DNA of 50,500 nucleotides from Strigamia acuminata (lineage: Eukaryota; Arthropoda; Chilopoda; Geophilomorpha; Linotaeniidae): assembly GCA_949358305.1 (NCBI GenBank), contig CASHSZ010000121.1, positions 92,501-143,000 of the forward strand. The letters are read 5' to 3'. The notes beneath the pieces were generated by a model. It made no database searches and was not told the origin of the DNA. It saw only the letters and a list, made by a program, of their open reading frames with translations. Position numbers and translations under genes: made by a program. Positions 9,696 to 22,300 of this stretch are shown here, one piece after another. Each line of letters begins with the position of its first letter. The stretch's first letter is position 1.

Positions 9696-10787
9696 TTATT
9701 GGTCCACCGGTCGATCGGTCGCGTCGGGGCGCGTTGGAGCGATGGCCCGGTGCTCGCGGTACCCACTCGTCGTGGCCGTGGCCGCGTCCATCGCCTCGTC
9801 CGACTCGGATCGCTCTCGGGTTTCGGTCGGTCCTTCGGCAACGACAATGGTGGCTGGCGGTTGGTCGTCGGGCTCTCGGGTCGGCGAGTGACTCAACTGG
9901 GGACAAGTAAAGTAAAGTAAAGTAAAGTAAAGTAAAGTAAAATAAAACAAAGTAAATGGAAAATAAATTGGCCGGGGTGGGACGGTGTCTAATCGAAATC
10001 GAGTTTGACCCCGTGCGCCGTGAAATGGGAAGGGGGGAAAGAGAGAGAGACAGAGACAGACAGACACTCACGTGTTCTTGTCTCGGGCGCTTCTCGAGAT
10101 CCAACGCCTTTTTTTTTAAGTCCTCCACCTCCACGTCATGAGCCGACTCCGACTCCGGCTCCGACTCGAGTGGTCGTCGTTGTTGTTGCTGCCACTGCTG
10201 CCACTGCTGCTCTCGCTCCCGCTCCCACTGCTGCTCCGACTGCTCCAGCTCCAATCGCTCCCGCTCCAATCCCTCCCACTCTCGCTGCTCCCGCTCTCGT
10301 TGCTCCCGCTCCTGTCGACGCCACGCCCGCCGATAGACCGCGCTTTCTCGGTCCAACTGTTCGAGACGCAAATGGATTTGGCGCTGGTGGGACACCTCTT
10401 GTAGTCTCAACCGCTCATCAAGTTCTCTCTTCTTCGCCTCCAACCGTCTTCGCATCTCTCGCTTTGAACCTCTCCAACTCGTCGTCCGTGGTTCGACGCA
10501 GTTGTCGTTGCTCCTCTCCCAGCTGGTTTCCCAGCGCCCACAGGAGCCGCGCGGTCGACGGCGGCTCTTCCTCCCCCTCCTCTCCTTCCTTCTTTTCGAA
10601 CGGCAGCTCGAATTCGACCGCCCCAGTCTAGAGAGAACGAAGGAACGAACGAATGAACAAAAATATTGCGCCGGGTAACGCGGGGCAACGCGAAAATTTT
10701 TACTCACTTCGACCTCGAGTTTGACTCCTCGTTTAACGTCGCGCAACATGGCGGCGTCGATCTCGGTTAGGTCTTCGTCGTCGTTGT

Positions 10788-10826
<39 letters not shown>

Positions 10827-10994
10827 CAACGACAGCGCCATTGCCGTCTTCTTCGTCGTCGTCGGTGATGTCAACCTGAAAGCAAAATTTTAAGCGGGGC
10901 GACGTGACACGTCGAAGAAAATAAACGCGCTCACCGTGACGACGGGAATGGGCGGCCATCTCGGATCCTCGTTTCGTTCGCGGTTCGGTTCCAT
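9696..10994 (-). CDS. Four-exon gene for an acidic coiled-coil protein with an apparent frameshift
   Basis: The exons are 10935-10994, 10708-10875, 10072-10627 and 9696-9896, all phase 0, with GTGAGC/GTGAGT donors. The stop is TAA at 9696-9698, and the protein would be about 327 residues. The start ATG at 10992-10994 follows an acceptor directly, and a 5' UTR exon probably ends at a GTAAGT near 11071. Exon 2 encodes an acidic stretch with a run of Ala from a GCC repeat. Exon 3 encodes a long Arg/Glu/Gln-rich helix (QEREQREREQREW...) typical of a coiled coil. The last exon is Pro/Thr/Asp-rich. Exon 3 is 556 nt, one more than a multiple of three. The frame before about 10463 (TGAVEFELPFEKKEGEEG...) runs into a stop, while the coiled coil lies in the next frame. 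I do not recognise the family. Confidence 0.6.
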
Positions 10995-11080
10995 CTGAAA
11001 AACGGAACGAAAAGTTGACGCCGACTGACGAGAACGAAATGGTTGTCGCGGTAATAGCGTTGGAGAAACTTACCACGTTG

Positions 11081-11215
11081 TGTATGTATGTATGTATGTA
11101 TGTATGTATGTATGTATGTATGTATGTATGAATGGATAAATGTCTGTCGGTCGTCGAACGAAGTTGGTCGCAAAACGCAGACGTCGCGTGGTCGGGAAAA
11201 GTGCACTCACTCACA

Positions 11216-11282
<67 letters not shown>
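11081..11282. repeat. (TATG)n and (TC)n microsatellites
   Basis: TATG repeats run from about 11081 to 11130 and an uninterrupted TC run from about 11218 to 11282. The first falls in the likely 5' leader of the coiled-coil gene. The frames rich in Tyr-Val-Cys-Met or Ser-Leu read across them are artefacts. Confidence 0.9.
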
Positions 11283-11284
<2 letters not shown>

Positions 11285-11489
11285 GCGAGATGTGACGCTA
11301 GAGCATGTCGGTCGACCGGTGACGCGAAAAAGATTAATGAATAAACGACACTAATAATGGCAATAACTGACAACTAATAATTAATAATCAATAATTAATT
11401 AATAATCGACGATTAATAATCAATAACCGATAATGATTAGTAATAACGACAAACGTCGTCATCGAAAATAGCGACGCTTTGTCTCCGGG

Positions 11490-11566
11490 CCCGGGTGGCC
11501 GAGCGGGCAGAGTTACCTGCCGTACGGAGTTGTGGATCGAGGGTTCGAATCCCGCTCCCGCGAGTT
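11490..11566 (+). other. tRNA-like sequence with Pol III A and B boxes (SINE head or tRNA relic)
   Basis: TGGCCGAGCGGG fits an A box and GGTTCGAATCC is a perfect B box, about 45 nt apart. A T arm can be folded around TTCGAAT with four of five pairs. The acceptor stem pairs poorly and I could not place a convincing anticodon loop, so this is not called as a working tRNA. Confidence 0.5.
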
Positions 11567-11980
11567 TTCGTTTCTGGCAAAGCTGTATTGTCAAACACGC
11601 ATTCCATTGACATTGCCATACATTGTGCCGTTTCAGTTTGGTCCCTTCTTCGTTTCAGATAGTGATGGTGAACACTCTCCCGCGAGGTTGCGGGAGGGTG
11701 GGGGGGAGTCGAAAGATTCGGCTCTCCTTTTATTTCTTCGTTTTATTTTTTTATTTTCATTTACCGTTCTCATCTTTATTTTCATTCTCGTTTTTTATTT
11801 TCGTTTACATGTTTCTATTTTTATTTCCACGGTGTGTCGGGAGGGCGCGCGAAAACCTACTCGCCCAATCTCCGTGGTCGCATTTTCCAAATTTTGTCAC
11901 TGGATTTCGCGCTTGCGGTGGGGATGGGCGCGCGCAGGCTCCGTCGTCGTGCCAGAAACTCCACTGTGTGATGTAGTCGC

Positions 11981-12011
<31 letters not shown>

Positions 12012-12186
12012 ACCTAAACCACCACCACCACCACCACCACCACCATCGTCGTCTCTTCTCTCCTTTTCTTTTAATTTTTGTTAATTTTTGTTAATTTTTG
12101 TTAATTTTGTAATTTTGTAATTTTGTAATTTTGTAATTTTGTAATTTTTGAAATTTTTATTTTTAACTTTTGAATGTACAAATGTA

Positions 12187-12225
<39 letters not shown>

Positions 12226-12302
12226 ATACAATAATCAGACTTTATTCTTCAGTCTTAAAAATATAAAAAAAATAAAAAAAAAAAATATTGTAAACCACTC
12301 GT
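11567..12302. other. Intergenic region with simple repeats
   Basis: No supported gene. There are GCC/GTC and ACC triplet runs at about 11970-12045, tandem TTTTTGTTAA and TTTTGTAA repeats at about 12070-12150, and (AAAT)n at about 12186-12228. Confidence 0.6.
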
Positions 12303-12704
12303 TTACGGTCCACGGGGAAATAAATAAATAAATAAATACATAAATGAATGAATGAATGAATGAATAATTAGAATCGAAGAGTGGCTGTCGTCGTCGTCGT
12401 CGCCGCCGTCGCCGCCGGTCCTCTCCTCGCCACCTTTACCACCGGTCGCCCCTTTGTCGTCGCCTTCGTCGTCCACCGGCTCCGTATCATCGGCCATCGC
12501 TCCCATCCACTTCTTCTCCACCCTCTCCAACATGTTCTCGAATCGTTCCTCCGTTCTCGCCAGCATCGCTTCCAATTTTGCCTCCGTCCTCGCCATCATC
12601 TTCTCGACCATCGCCTCCAGCGCCGTCTCCTCGCTCTTCTTTTCACTCGGTGTCGGTGGCGGCGGCGGCGGCGGTGGTCGCGCAGACGCACCCCCTCGAC
12701 GCAA
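12303..12704 (-). CDS. Last exon of a coiled-coil protein gene (5' part not found)
   Basis: The frame is open from an acceptor-like CGCTAG (preceded on the minus strand by a T-run) to TAA at 12303-12305, about 134 codons. There is no ATG at its head, so it is read as a terminal exon. It encodes a Pro-rich start, then a Met/Glu/Arg-rich helix with a clear repeat (EAMVEKMMARTEAKLEAML, ARTEERFENMLERVEKKW), then a Gly/Asp-rich acidic tail. The final residues run into an (AATG)n/(AATA)n microsatellite and may be frayed. Upstream lies a long GA run and satellite DNA, so the remaining exons are either far away or lost. The family is unknown. The helix recalls the one in the zinc-protein gene at 49559-50469 only in general character. 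Confidence 0.45.
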   Translation of the reverse strand: MRRGGASARPPPPPPPPTPSEKKSEETALEAMVEKMMARTEAKLEAMLARTEERFENMLERVEKKWMGAMADDTEPVDDEGDDKGATGGKGGEERTGGDGGDDDDDSHSSILIIHSFIHSFMYLFIYLFPRGP

Positions 12705-12726
12705 CTAGCGAAAAAAAAAAAAAAAA

Positions 12727-12848
<122 letters not shown>

Positions 12849-12856
12849 GAGAGAGA

Positions 12857-12894
12857 GTGCACTGTTCACGCGCCCACATGCGTGAACAGTGCAC
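12857..12894. repeat. Perfect 15-bp inverted repeat with 8-nt loop
   Basis: GTGCACTGTTCACGC, loop GCCCACAT, then GCGTGAACAGTGCAC. A diverged relative of the 3' arm is present near 37428-37446 in the second copy of this module, where the left arm differs. Confidence 0.85.
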
Positions 12895-12931
12895 TCGCCC
12901 TCCGCGCCCCGTCGGCGTAGGCGCCGGCCGT

Positions 12932-12969
<38 letters not shown>

Positions 12970-13370
12970 GCCCGGGAATCGCCCTTCCGCCCGTCACCGA
13001 ATTTTGTCAATATCTGATAAATTTCCACAGAATTGCAGCGACATTGTACGGGATATTTCTGCCCGATTTGACGGACTTATGTAAAACATTGCTGAAATTC
13101 CGTGGAAATTTATAAAATATTGACAAAGGTTGGTGACCGACCCACGGCGCGTTGCGGCGCGGTCGGAGCACGCGACCCGATCCCCCCCTCCCCCCGTCCC
13201 CAAAAAACCACGCCTCGAGGAACCCCGAGGTTCGGTTTCCGACCGGGTCGCCTCTTGATCCGACCCGGGGCGCGTCACGGCGCGGTCGAAGGACGGCCCT
13301 CGCCCCCAAAAACCACACTCCGGGTCACGTGGTCTCGCACCCGACTCTCTCAGTTTTCCCGTTACGGGAT
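12895..13370. repeat. Satellite flank module, copy also at about 37447-37905
   Basis: Sequence from GCCCTCCGCGCCCCG through a (TC)n run, an AT-rich block with TTGTCAATATCTGATAAATTT, then the GACCACGTG-containing CpG-rich block in inverse orientation. The same order and nearly the same sequence recur inside the giant inverted repeat at about 37447-37905. Confidence 0.8.
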
Positions 13371-16300
13371 CATGACGGGCCGTTACGGGATCGTGACGGG
13401 ACCGTCGGCGGCCCGTTAACGGCTTGTACGGGCCGTTACGGGATCGTGACGGGACCGTCGGCGGCCCGTTAACGGCCCGTGCGGACCGTTACGGGATCGT
13501 GACGGGACCGTCGGCGGCCCGTTAACGGCCCGTGCGGGCCCATGCGGGCCGTTGACGGGCCGTTGACGGGCCGTTGACGGGCCGTTAACGGGCCGTTAAC
13601 GGGCCGTGACGGTGTAAATCGAAAAAATCAACAACCGACAACACGTACATGAAAACGCGTACAACATTCATAGACATTAATCTCGAATCCTGTTTTTGGT
13701 TTTACGCCGTTAACGGGCCGTTAACGGCCCGTTAACGGCCCGTTAACGGCCCGCATGAGGTCGTACGGGCCGTTACGGGGTCGTGACGGGACCGTCGGCG
13801 GCCCGTTAACGGCCCGTGCGAGCCGTTACGGGATTGTGACGGGACCGTCGGCGGCCCGTTAACGGCCCGTGCGGGCCGTTTTCGACCCGTTGCGGCCGTT
13901 TTCGACCCGTTGCGGCCGTTTTCGACCCGTTGCGGCCCGTTTTCGACCCGTTACGGTCCTTGGCCGTAACGGGCCGAAAACGGGAAAACTGAAAAAGTCG
14001 AGTGCGAGACCACGTGACCCGGAGTGTGGTTTTTGGGGACGAGGGCCGTCCTCCGACCGCGCCGTGACGCGCCGCGGGTCGGTCACCAACTTTTGTCAAT
14101 TTTTGACAGATTTTCACGGAATTTCAGCGACATTTTACGAGACGTTTCTGCCCGATGGGACGGACTTCTGTAAAACATTGCTTAAAATCCATGGAAATTT
14201 ATCACATATTGACAAAATTCGGTGCAAGTTTTGTCAGAAATTAGGAAAAAACTTTTTTCAAAACTCGTCCAACGCGCCGGTAAATTGAGCGCCCACGTGC
14301 GTCGACAGTGGGCGCTTCAAAACCGCGTGGACACTGTCAGATCTCGGCACAGTTTGATGCGCCCAAATCTAGCAATACTTGCACCGACTTTTGGCAATTT
14401 GTGACAAATTTTCACAGAATTTCGGCAACATTTTACGACACATTTCTGCCCGGTTGGACACATTTCCACAGGTTTTTTGTAAAACGTTGCTAAAATTCCG
14501 TTGAATTTCATCAAAAATTGTGTCAAAAGTCGGTGACGGGCGGAGGGGCGAGCTCCGGGCGCCCGAGAGAGAGAGAGAAAGAGAGAGAGAGGGGACGGCC
14601 GGGGCTCCCGCCAACGGGCGGAGGGGCGAGCCTTGGCGGGTTGGGCGTGCACTATCTAGGCATGTGGGCGCTCGATTTACCGGCACGTTGGACAAGTTTT
14701 GAAAATTTTTTTTTCCTAATTTTTGACAAAATTAGCACCGAATTTTGCCAATATTTGATAAATTTCCACGGAATTTTATCAATGTTTTACAAAAAACCCC
14801 TGGAAATGTGTCCAATCGAGCAGAAATGTCTCGTAAAATATTGCTGAAATTTGTCTAAAATTGACAAAAAATCGGTGCAAGTTTTGCTAGATATTTGCCC
14901 GGATCAAACTGTGCCCGAAACCGCCCGATCTGACAGTGTGCACGCGGGCTGGACGTGCCCACTGTCCCCGCATGTGCACTCGCCGGCGCGTTGGACGAGT
15001 TTAAGAAGATTTTATCAGTTTCTGACAAAACTTGCATCGATTTTTTGTCAATTTTTGATAAATTTCCCCAGAATTTTAGCAATAAAACCTTTGAAAATGT
15101 ATCCAAAAGAGCAGAAATGTCCTGTAAAATATTGCTGAAAATCTGTTGAAATTCATCAAATATTGACAAAAATCTGTGACGAGCGGAGGGGCGATCCTTT
15201 GGCGGCCGAAAGAGAGAGGGGGGACGGTCGGGGCTCCCGCCGACGGGCGGAGGGGCGAGCCTTGGCGGCCGAGAGAGAGAGAGAGAGAGGACGGCCGGGG
15301 CTCCCGCCGGCGCACTGTCCACGCATGGGCGCGCTCGATTTACTGGCGCGTTGGACGAATTTTAAATTTTTTGTTTCCTATTTCTGACAAAATTTGCACA
15401 GACTTTTGTCAATTTTTGACAAATTTTCACGGAATTTCAGCAATGGGACGGACTTATGTAAAACATCGCTTAAAATCTGGAAATCTGTCAAATCTTCTTT
15501 AAATTTATGCAAGATATTGGGAAATTTTGGTTTAACTCGTCCAACGGGCCGGTAAATCGAGCGCCCACACGCGCCCACATGCACGTCCAACCCGCATGGG
15601 CACTGTCACATCGGACGTTTGTTGCGTGCAAAACTTGCACCGACTTTTGGCCATTTTTGGTTAAACTTCCGCACAATTTCTGCCCGATTGGACACTGAGG
15701 TTCGGTTTCCGACCGGGTCGTTTCTTGTCCGACCCGCGGCGCGTCGCGGCGCGGCCGGAGGACGGCCCTCGTCCCCAAAAACCACACTCCGAGTCACGGG
15801 TCGCACGGCCAACAGGCCGTGACGGGCCGTAGCGGGTCGAAAACGGGCCGTTAACGGCCCGTTGACGGCCCGTTAGCGGCCCGCATGAGGTCGCACGGGC
15901 CGTCGGCGAGCCGAAGTCCGGGAACGAAGGCCGTTACGGGACCGTGACGGGACCGTCGGCGGCCCGTTAACGGCCCGTGCGAGCCGTTACGGGATCGTGA
16001 CGGGACCGTCGGCGGCCCGTTAACGGCCCGTGCGAGCCGTTACGGAATCGTGACGGGACCGTCGGCGGCCCGTTAACGGCCCGTGCGGGCCGTTACGGGA
16101 TCGTGACGGGACCGTCGGCGGCCCGTTAACGGCCCGTGCGACCCCATGCGGGCCGTTGACGGGCCGTTAACGGGCCGTTAACGGGCCGTTAACGGGCCGT
16201 GACGGTGTAAATCGAAAAAATCAACAACCGACAACACGTACATGAAAACGCGTACAACATTCATAGACATTAATCTCGAATCCTGTTTTTGGTTTTACGC

Positions 16301-19300
16301 CGTTAACGGGCCGTTAACGGCCCGTTAACGGCCCGTTAACGGCCCGCATGAGGTCGTACGGGCCGTTACGGGGTCGTGACGGGACCGTCGGCGGCCCGTT
16401 AACGGCCCGTGCGGGCCGTTACGGGATAGTTACGGAACCGTCGGCGGCCCGTTAACGGCCCGTGCGAGCCGTTACGGGATCGTGACGGGACCGTCGGCGG
16501 CCCGTTAACGGCCCGTGTGAGCCGTTACGGGATTGTGACGGGACCGTCGGCGGCCCGTTAACGGCCCGTGCGGGCCGTTTTCGACCCGTTGCGGCCGTTT
16601 TCGACCCGTTGCGGCCGTTTTCGACCCGTTGCGGCCCGTTTTCGACCCGTTACGGTCCTTGGCCGTAACGGGCCGAAAACGGGAAAACTGAAAAAGTCGA
16701 GTGCGAGACCACGTGACCCGGAGTGTGGTTTTTGGGGACGAGGGCCGTCCTCCGACCGCGCCGTGACGCGCCGCGGGTCGGTCACCAACTTTTGTCAATT
16801 TTTGACAGATTTTCACGGAATTTCAGCGACATTTTACGAGACGTTTCTGCCCGATGGGACGGACTTCTGTAAAACATTGCTTAAAATCCATGGAAATTTA
16901 TCACATATTGACAAAATTCGGTGCAAGTTTTGTCAGAAATTAGGAAAAAACTTTTTTCAAAACTCGTCCAACGCGCCGGTAAATTGAGCGCCCACGTGCG
17001 TCGACAGTGGGCGCTTCAAAACCGCGTGGACACTGTCAGATCTCGGCACAGTTTGATGCGCCCAAATCTAGCAATACTTGCACCGACTTTTGGCAATTTG
17101 TGACAAATTTTCACAGAATTTCGGCAACATTTTACGACACATTTCTGCCCGGTTGGACACATTTCCACAGGTTTTTTGTAAAACGTTGCTAAAATTCCGT
17201 TGAATTTCATCAAAAATTGTGTCAAAAGTCGGTGACGGGCGGAGGGGCGAGCTCCGGGCGCCCGAGAGAGAGAGAGAAAGAGAGAGAGAGGGGACGGCCG
17301 GGGCTCCCGCCAACGGGCGGAGGGGCGAGCCTTGGCGGGTTGGGCGTGCACTATCTAGGCATGTGGGCGCTCGATTTACCGGCACGTTGGACAAGTTTTG
17401 AAAATTTTTTTTTCCTAATTTTTGACAAAATTAGCACCGAATTTTGCCAATATTTGATAAATTTCCACGGAATTTTATCAATGTTTTACAAAAAACCCCT
17501 GGAAATGTGTCCAATCGAGCAGAAATGTCTCGTAAAATATCGCTGAAATTTGTCTAAAATTGACAAAAAATCGGTGCAAGTTTTGCTAGATATTTGCCCG
17601 GATCAAACTGTGCCCGAAACCGCCCGATCTGACAGTGTGCACGCGGGCTGGACGTGCCCACTGTCCCCGCATGTGCACTCGCCGGCGCGTTGGACGAGTT
17701 TAAGAAGATTTTATCAATTTCTGACAAAACTTGCATCGATTTTTTGTCAATATTTGATAAATTTCCCCAGAATTTTAGCAATAAAACCTTTGAAAATGTA
17801 TCCAAAAGAGCAGAAATGTCCTGTAAAATATTGCTGAAAATCTGTTGAAATTCATCAAATATTGACAAAAATCTGTGACGAGCGGAGGGGCGATCCTTTG
17901 GCGGCCGAAAGAGAGAGGGGGGACGGTCGGGGCTCCCGCCGACGGGCGGAGGGGCGAGCCTTGGCGGCCGAGAGAGAGAGAGAGAGAGGACGGCCGGGGC
18001 TCCCGCCGGCGCACTGTCCACGCATGGGCGCGCTCGATTTACTGGCGCGTTGGACGAATTTTAAATTTTTTGTTTCCTATTTCTGACAAAATTTGCACCG
18101 ACTTTTGGCAATTTGTGACAAATTTTCACAGAATTTCGGCAACATTTTACGACACATTTCTGCCCGGTTGGACACATTTCCACAGGTTTTTTGTAAAACG
18201 TTGCTAAAATTCCGTTGAATTTCATCAAAAATTGTGTCAAAAGTCGGTGACGGGCGGAGGGGCGAGCTCCGGGCGCCCGAGAGAGAGAGAGAAAGAGAGA
18301 GAGAGGGGACGGCCGGGGCTCCCGCCAACGGGCGGAGGGGCGAGCCTTGGCGGGTTGGGCGTGCACTATCTAGGCATGTGGGCGCTCGATTTACCGGCAC
18401 GTTGGACAAGTTTTGAAAATTTTTTTTTCCTAATTTTTGACAAAATTAGCACCGAATTTTGCCAATATTTGATAAATTTCCACGGAATTTTATCAATGTT
18501 TTACAAAAAACCCCTGGAAATGTGTCCAATCGAGCAGAAATGTCTCGTAAAATATTGCTGAAATTTGTCTAAAATTGACAAAAAATCGGTGCAAGTTTTG
18601 CTAGATATTTGCCCGGATCAAACTGTGCCCGAAACCGCCCGATCTGACAGTGTGCACGCGGGCTGGACGTGCCCACTGTCCCCGCATGTGCACTCGCCGG
18701 CGCGTTGGACGAGTTTAAGAAGATTTTATCAGTTTCTGACAAAACTTGCATCGATTTTTTGTCAATTTTTGATAAATTTCCCCAGAATTTTAGCAATAAA
18801 ACCTTTGAAAATGTATCCAAAAGAGCAGAAATGTCCTGTAAAATATTGCTGAAAATCTGTTGAAATTCATCAAATATTGACAAAAATCTGTGACGAGCGG
18901 AGGGGCGATCCTTTGGCGGCCGAAAGAGAGAGGGGGGACGGTCGGGGCTCCCGCCGACGGGCGGAGGGGCGAGCCTTGGCGGCCGAGAGAGAGAGAGAGA
19001 GAGGACGGCCGGGGCTCCCGCCGGCGCACTGTCCACGCATGGGCGCGCTCGATTTACTGGCGCGTTGGACGAATTTTAAATTTTTTGTTTCCTATTTCTG
19101 ACAAAATTTGCACAGACTTTTGTCAATTTTTGACAAATTTTCACGGAATTTCAGCAATGGGACGGACTTATGTAAAACATCGCTTAAAATCTGGAAATCT
19201 GTCAAATCTTCTTTAAATTTATGCAAGATATTGGGAAATTTTGGTTTAACTCGTCCAACGGGCCGGTAAATCGAGCGCCCACACGCGCCCACATGCACGT

Positions 19301-22300
19301 CCAACCCGCATGGGCACTGTCACATCGGACGTTTGTTGCGTGCAAAACTTGCACCGACTTTTGGCCATTTTTGGTTAAACTTCCGCACAATTTCTGCCCG
19401 ATTGGACACTGAGGTTCGGTTTCCGACCGGGTCGTTTCTTGTCCGACCCGCGGCGCGTCGCGGCGCGGCCGGAGGACGGCCCTCGTCCCCAAAAACCACA
19501 CTCCGAGTCACGGGTCGCACGGCCAACAGGCCGTGACGGGCCGTAGCGGGTCGAAAACGGGCCGTTAACGGCCCGTTGACGGCCCGTTAGCGGCCCGCAT
19601 GAGGTCGCACGGGCCGTCGGCGAGCCGAAGTCCGGGAACGAAGGCCGTTACGGGACCGTGACGGGACCGTCGGCGGCCCGTTAACGGCCCGTGCGAGCCG
19701 TTACGGGATCGTGACGGGACCGTCGGCGGCCCGTTAACGGCCCGTGCGAGCCGTTACGGAATCGTGACGGGACCGTCGGCGGCCCGTTAACGGCCCGTGC
19801 GGGCCGTTACGGGATCGTGACGGGACCGTCGGCGGCCCGTTAACGGCCCGTGCGACCCCATGCGGGCCGTTGACGGGCCGTTAACGGGCCGTTAACGGGC
19901 CGTTAACGGGCCGTGACGGTGTAAATCGAAAAAATCAACAACCGACAACACGTACATGAAAACGCGTACAACATTCATAGACATTAATCTCGAATCCTGT
20001 TTTTGGTTTTACGCCGTTAACGGGCCGTTAACGGCCCGCATGAGGTCGTACGGGCCGTTACGGGGTCGTGACGGGACCGTCGGCGGCCCGTTAACGGCCC
20101 GTGCGGGCCGTTACGGGATAGTTACGGAACCGTCGGCGGCCCGTTAACGGCCCGTGCGAGCCGTTACGGGATCGTGACGGGACCGTCGGCGGCCCGTTAA
20201 CGGCCCGTGCGAGCCGTTACGGGATTGTGACGGGACCGTCGGCGGCCCGTTAACGGCCCGTGCGGGCCGTTTTCGACCCGTTGCGGCCGTTTTCGACCCG
20301 TTGCGGCCCGTTTTCGACCCGTTACGGTCCTTGGCCGTAACGGGCCGAAAACGGGAAAACTGAAAAAGTCGAGTGCGAGACCACGTGACCCGGAGTGTGG
20401 TTTTTGGGGACGAGGGCCGTCCTCCGACCGCGCCGTGACGCGCCGCGGGTCGGTCACCAACTTTTGTCAATTTTTGACAGATTTTCACGGAATTTCAGCG
20501 ACATTTTACGAGACGTTTCTGCCCGATGGGACGGACTTCTGTAAAACATTGCTTAAAATCCATGGAAATTTATCACATATTGACAAAATTCGGTGCAAGT
20601 TTTGTCAGAAATTAGGAAAAAACTTTTTTCAAAACTCGTCCAACGCGCCGGTAAATTGAGCGCCCACGTGCGTCGACAGTGGGCGCTTCAAAACCGCGTG
20701 GACACTGTCAGATCTCGGCACAGTTTGATGCGCCCAAATCTAGCAATACTTGCACCGACTTTTGGCAATTTGTGACAAATTTTCACAGAATTTCGGCAAC
20801 ATTTTACGACACATTTCTGCCCGGTTGGACACATTTCCACAGGTTTTTTGTAAAACGTTGCTAAAATTCCGTTGAATTTCATCAAAAATTGTGTCAAAAG
20901 TCGGTGACGGGCGGAGGGGCGAGCTCCGGGCGCCCGAGAGAGAGAGAGAAAGAGAGAGAGAGGGGACGGCCGGGGCTCCCGCCAACGGGCGGAGGGGCGA
21001 GCCTTGGCGGGTTGGGCGTGCACTATCTAGGCATGTGGGCGCTCGATTTACCGGCACGTTGGACAAGTTTTGAAAATTTTTTTTTCCTAATTTTTGACAA
21101 AATTAGCACCGAATTTTGCCAATATTTGATAAATTTCCACGGAATTTTATCAATGTTTTACAAAAAACCCCTGGAAATGTGTCCAATCGAGCAGAAATGT
21201 CTCGTAAAATATCGCTGAAATTTGTCTAAAATTGACAAAAAATCGGTGCAAGTTTTGCTAGATATTTGCCCGGATCAAACTGTGCCCGAAACCGCCCGAT
21301 CTGACAGTGTGCACGCGGGCTGGACGTGCCCACTGTCCCCGCATGTGCACTCGCCGGCGCGTTGGACGAGTTTAAGAAGATTTTATCAATTTCTGACAAA
21401 ACTTGCATCGATTTTTTGTCAATATTTGATAAATTTCCCCAGAATTTTAGCAATAAAACCTTTGAAAATGTATCCAAAAGAGCAGAAATGTCCTGTAAAA
21501 TATTGCTGAAAATCTGTTGAAATTCATCAAATATTGACAAAAATCTGTGACGAGCGGAGGGGCGATCCTTTGGCGGCCGAAAGAGAGAGGGGGGACGGTC
21601 GGGGCTCCCGCCGACGGGCGGAGGGGCGAGCCTTGGCGGCCGAGAGAGAGAGAGAGAGAGGACGGCCGGGGCTCCCGCCGGCGCACTGTCCATGGGCGCG
21701 CTCGATTTACTGGCGCGTTGGACGAATTTTAAATTTTTTGTTTCCTATTTCTGACTAAATTTGCACAGACTTTTGTCAATTTTTGACAAATTTTCACGGA
21801 ATTTCAGCAATGGGACGGACTTATGTAAAACATCGCTTAAAATCTGGAAATCTGTCAAATCTTCTTTAAATTTATGCAAGATATTGGGAAATTTTGGTTT
21901 AACTCGTCCAACGGGCCGGTAAATCGAGCGCCCACACGCGCCCACATGCACGTCCAACCCGCATGGGCACTGTCACATCGGACGTTTGTTGCGTGCAAAA
22001 CTTGCACCGACTTTTGGCCATTTTTGGTTAAACTTTCGCACAATTTCTGCCCGATTGGACACTGAGGTTCGGTTTCCGACCGGGTCGTTTCTTGTCCGAC
22101 CCGCGGCGCGTCGCGGCGCGGCCGGAGGACGGCCCTCGTCCCCAAAAACCACACTCCGAGTCACGGGTCGCACGGCCAACAGGCCGTGACGGGCCGTAGC
22201 GGGTCGAAAACGGGCCGTTAACGGCCCGTTGACGGCCCGTTAGCGGCCCGCATGAGGTCGCACGGGCCGTCGGCGAGCCGAAGTCCGGGAACGAAGGCCG

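Noticed and set aside
11388-11594. Minus-strand frame with GAGFEPSIHNSVR
   Set aside because: This kind of peptide is the usual false translation of a tRNA-like B-box region.
14518-14847. 109-codon frame repeated at 17217, 18232 and 20889
   Set aside because: It recurs only with the satellite unit and crosses a GA run; sequence identity extends equally outside the frame.
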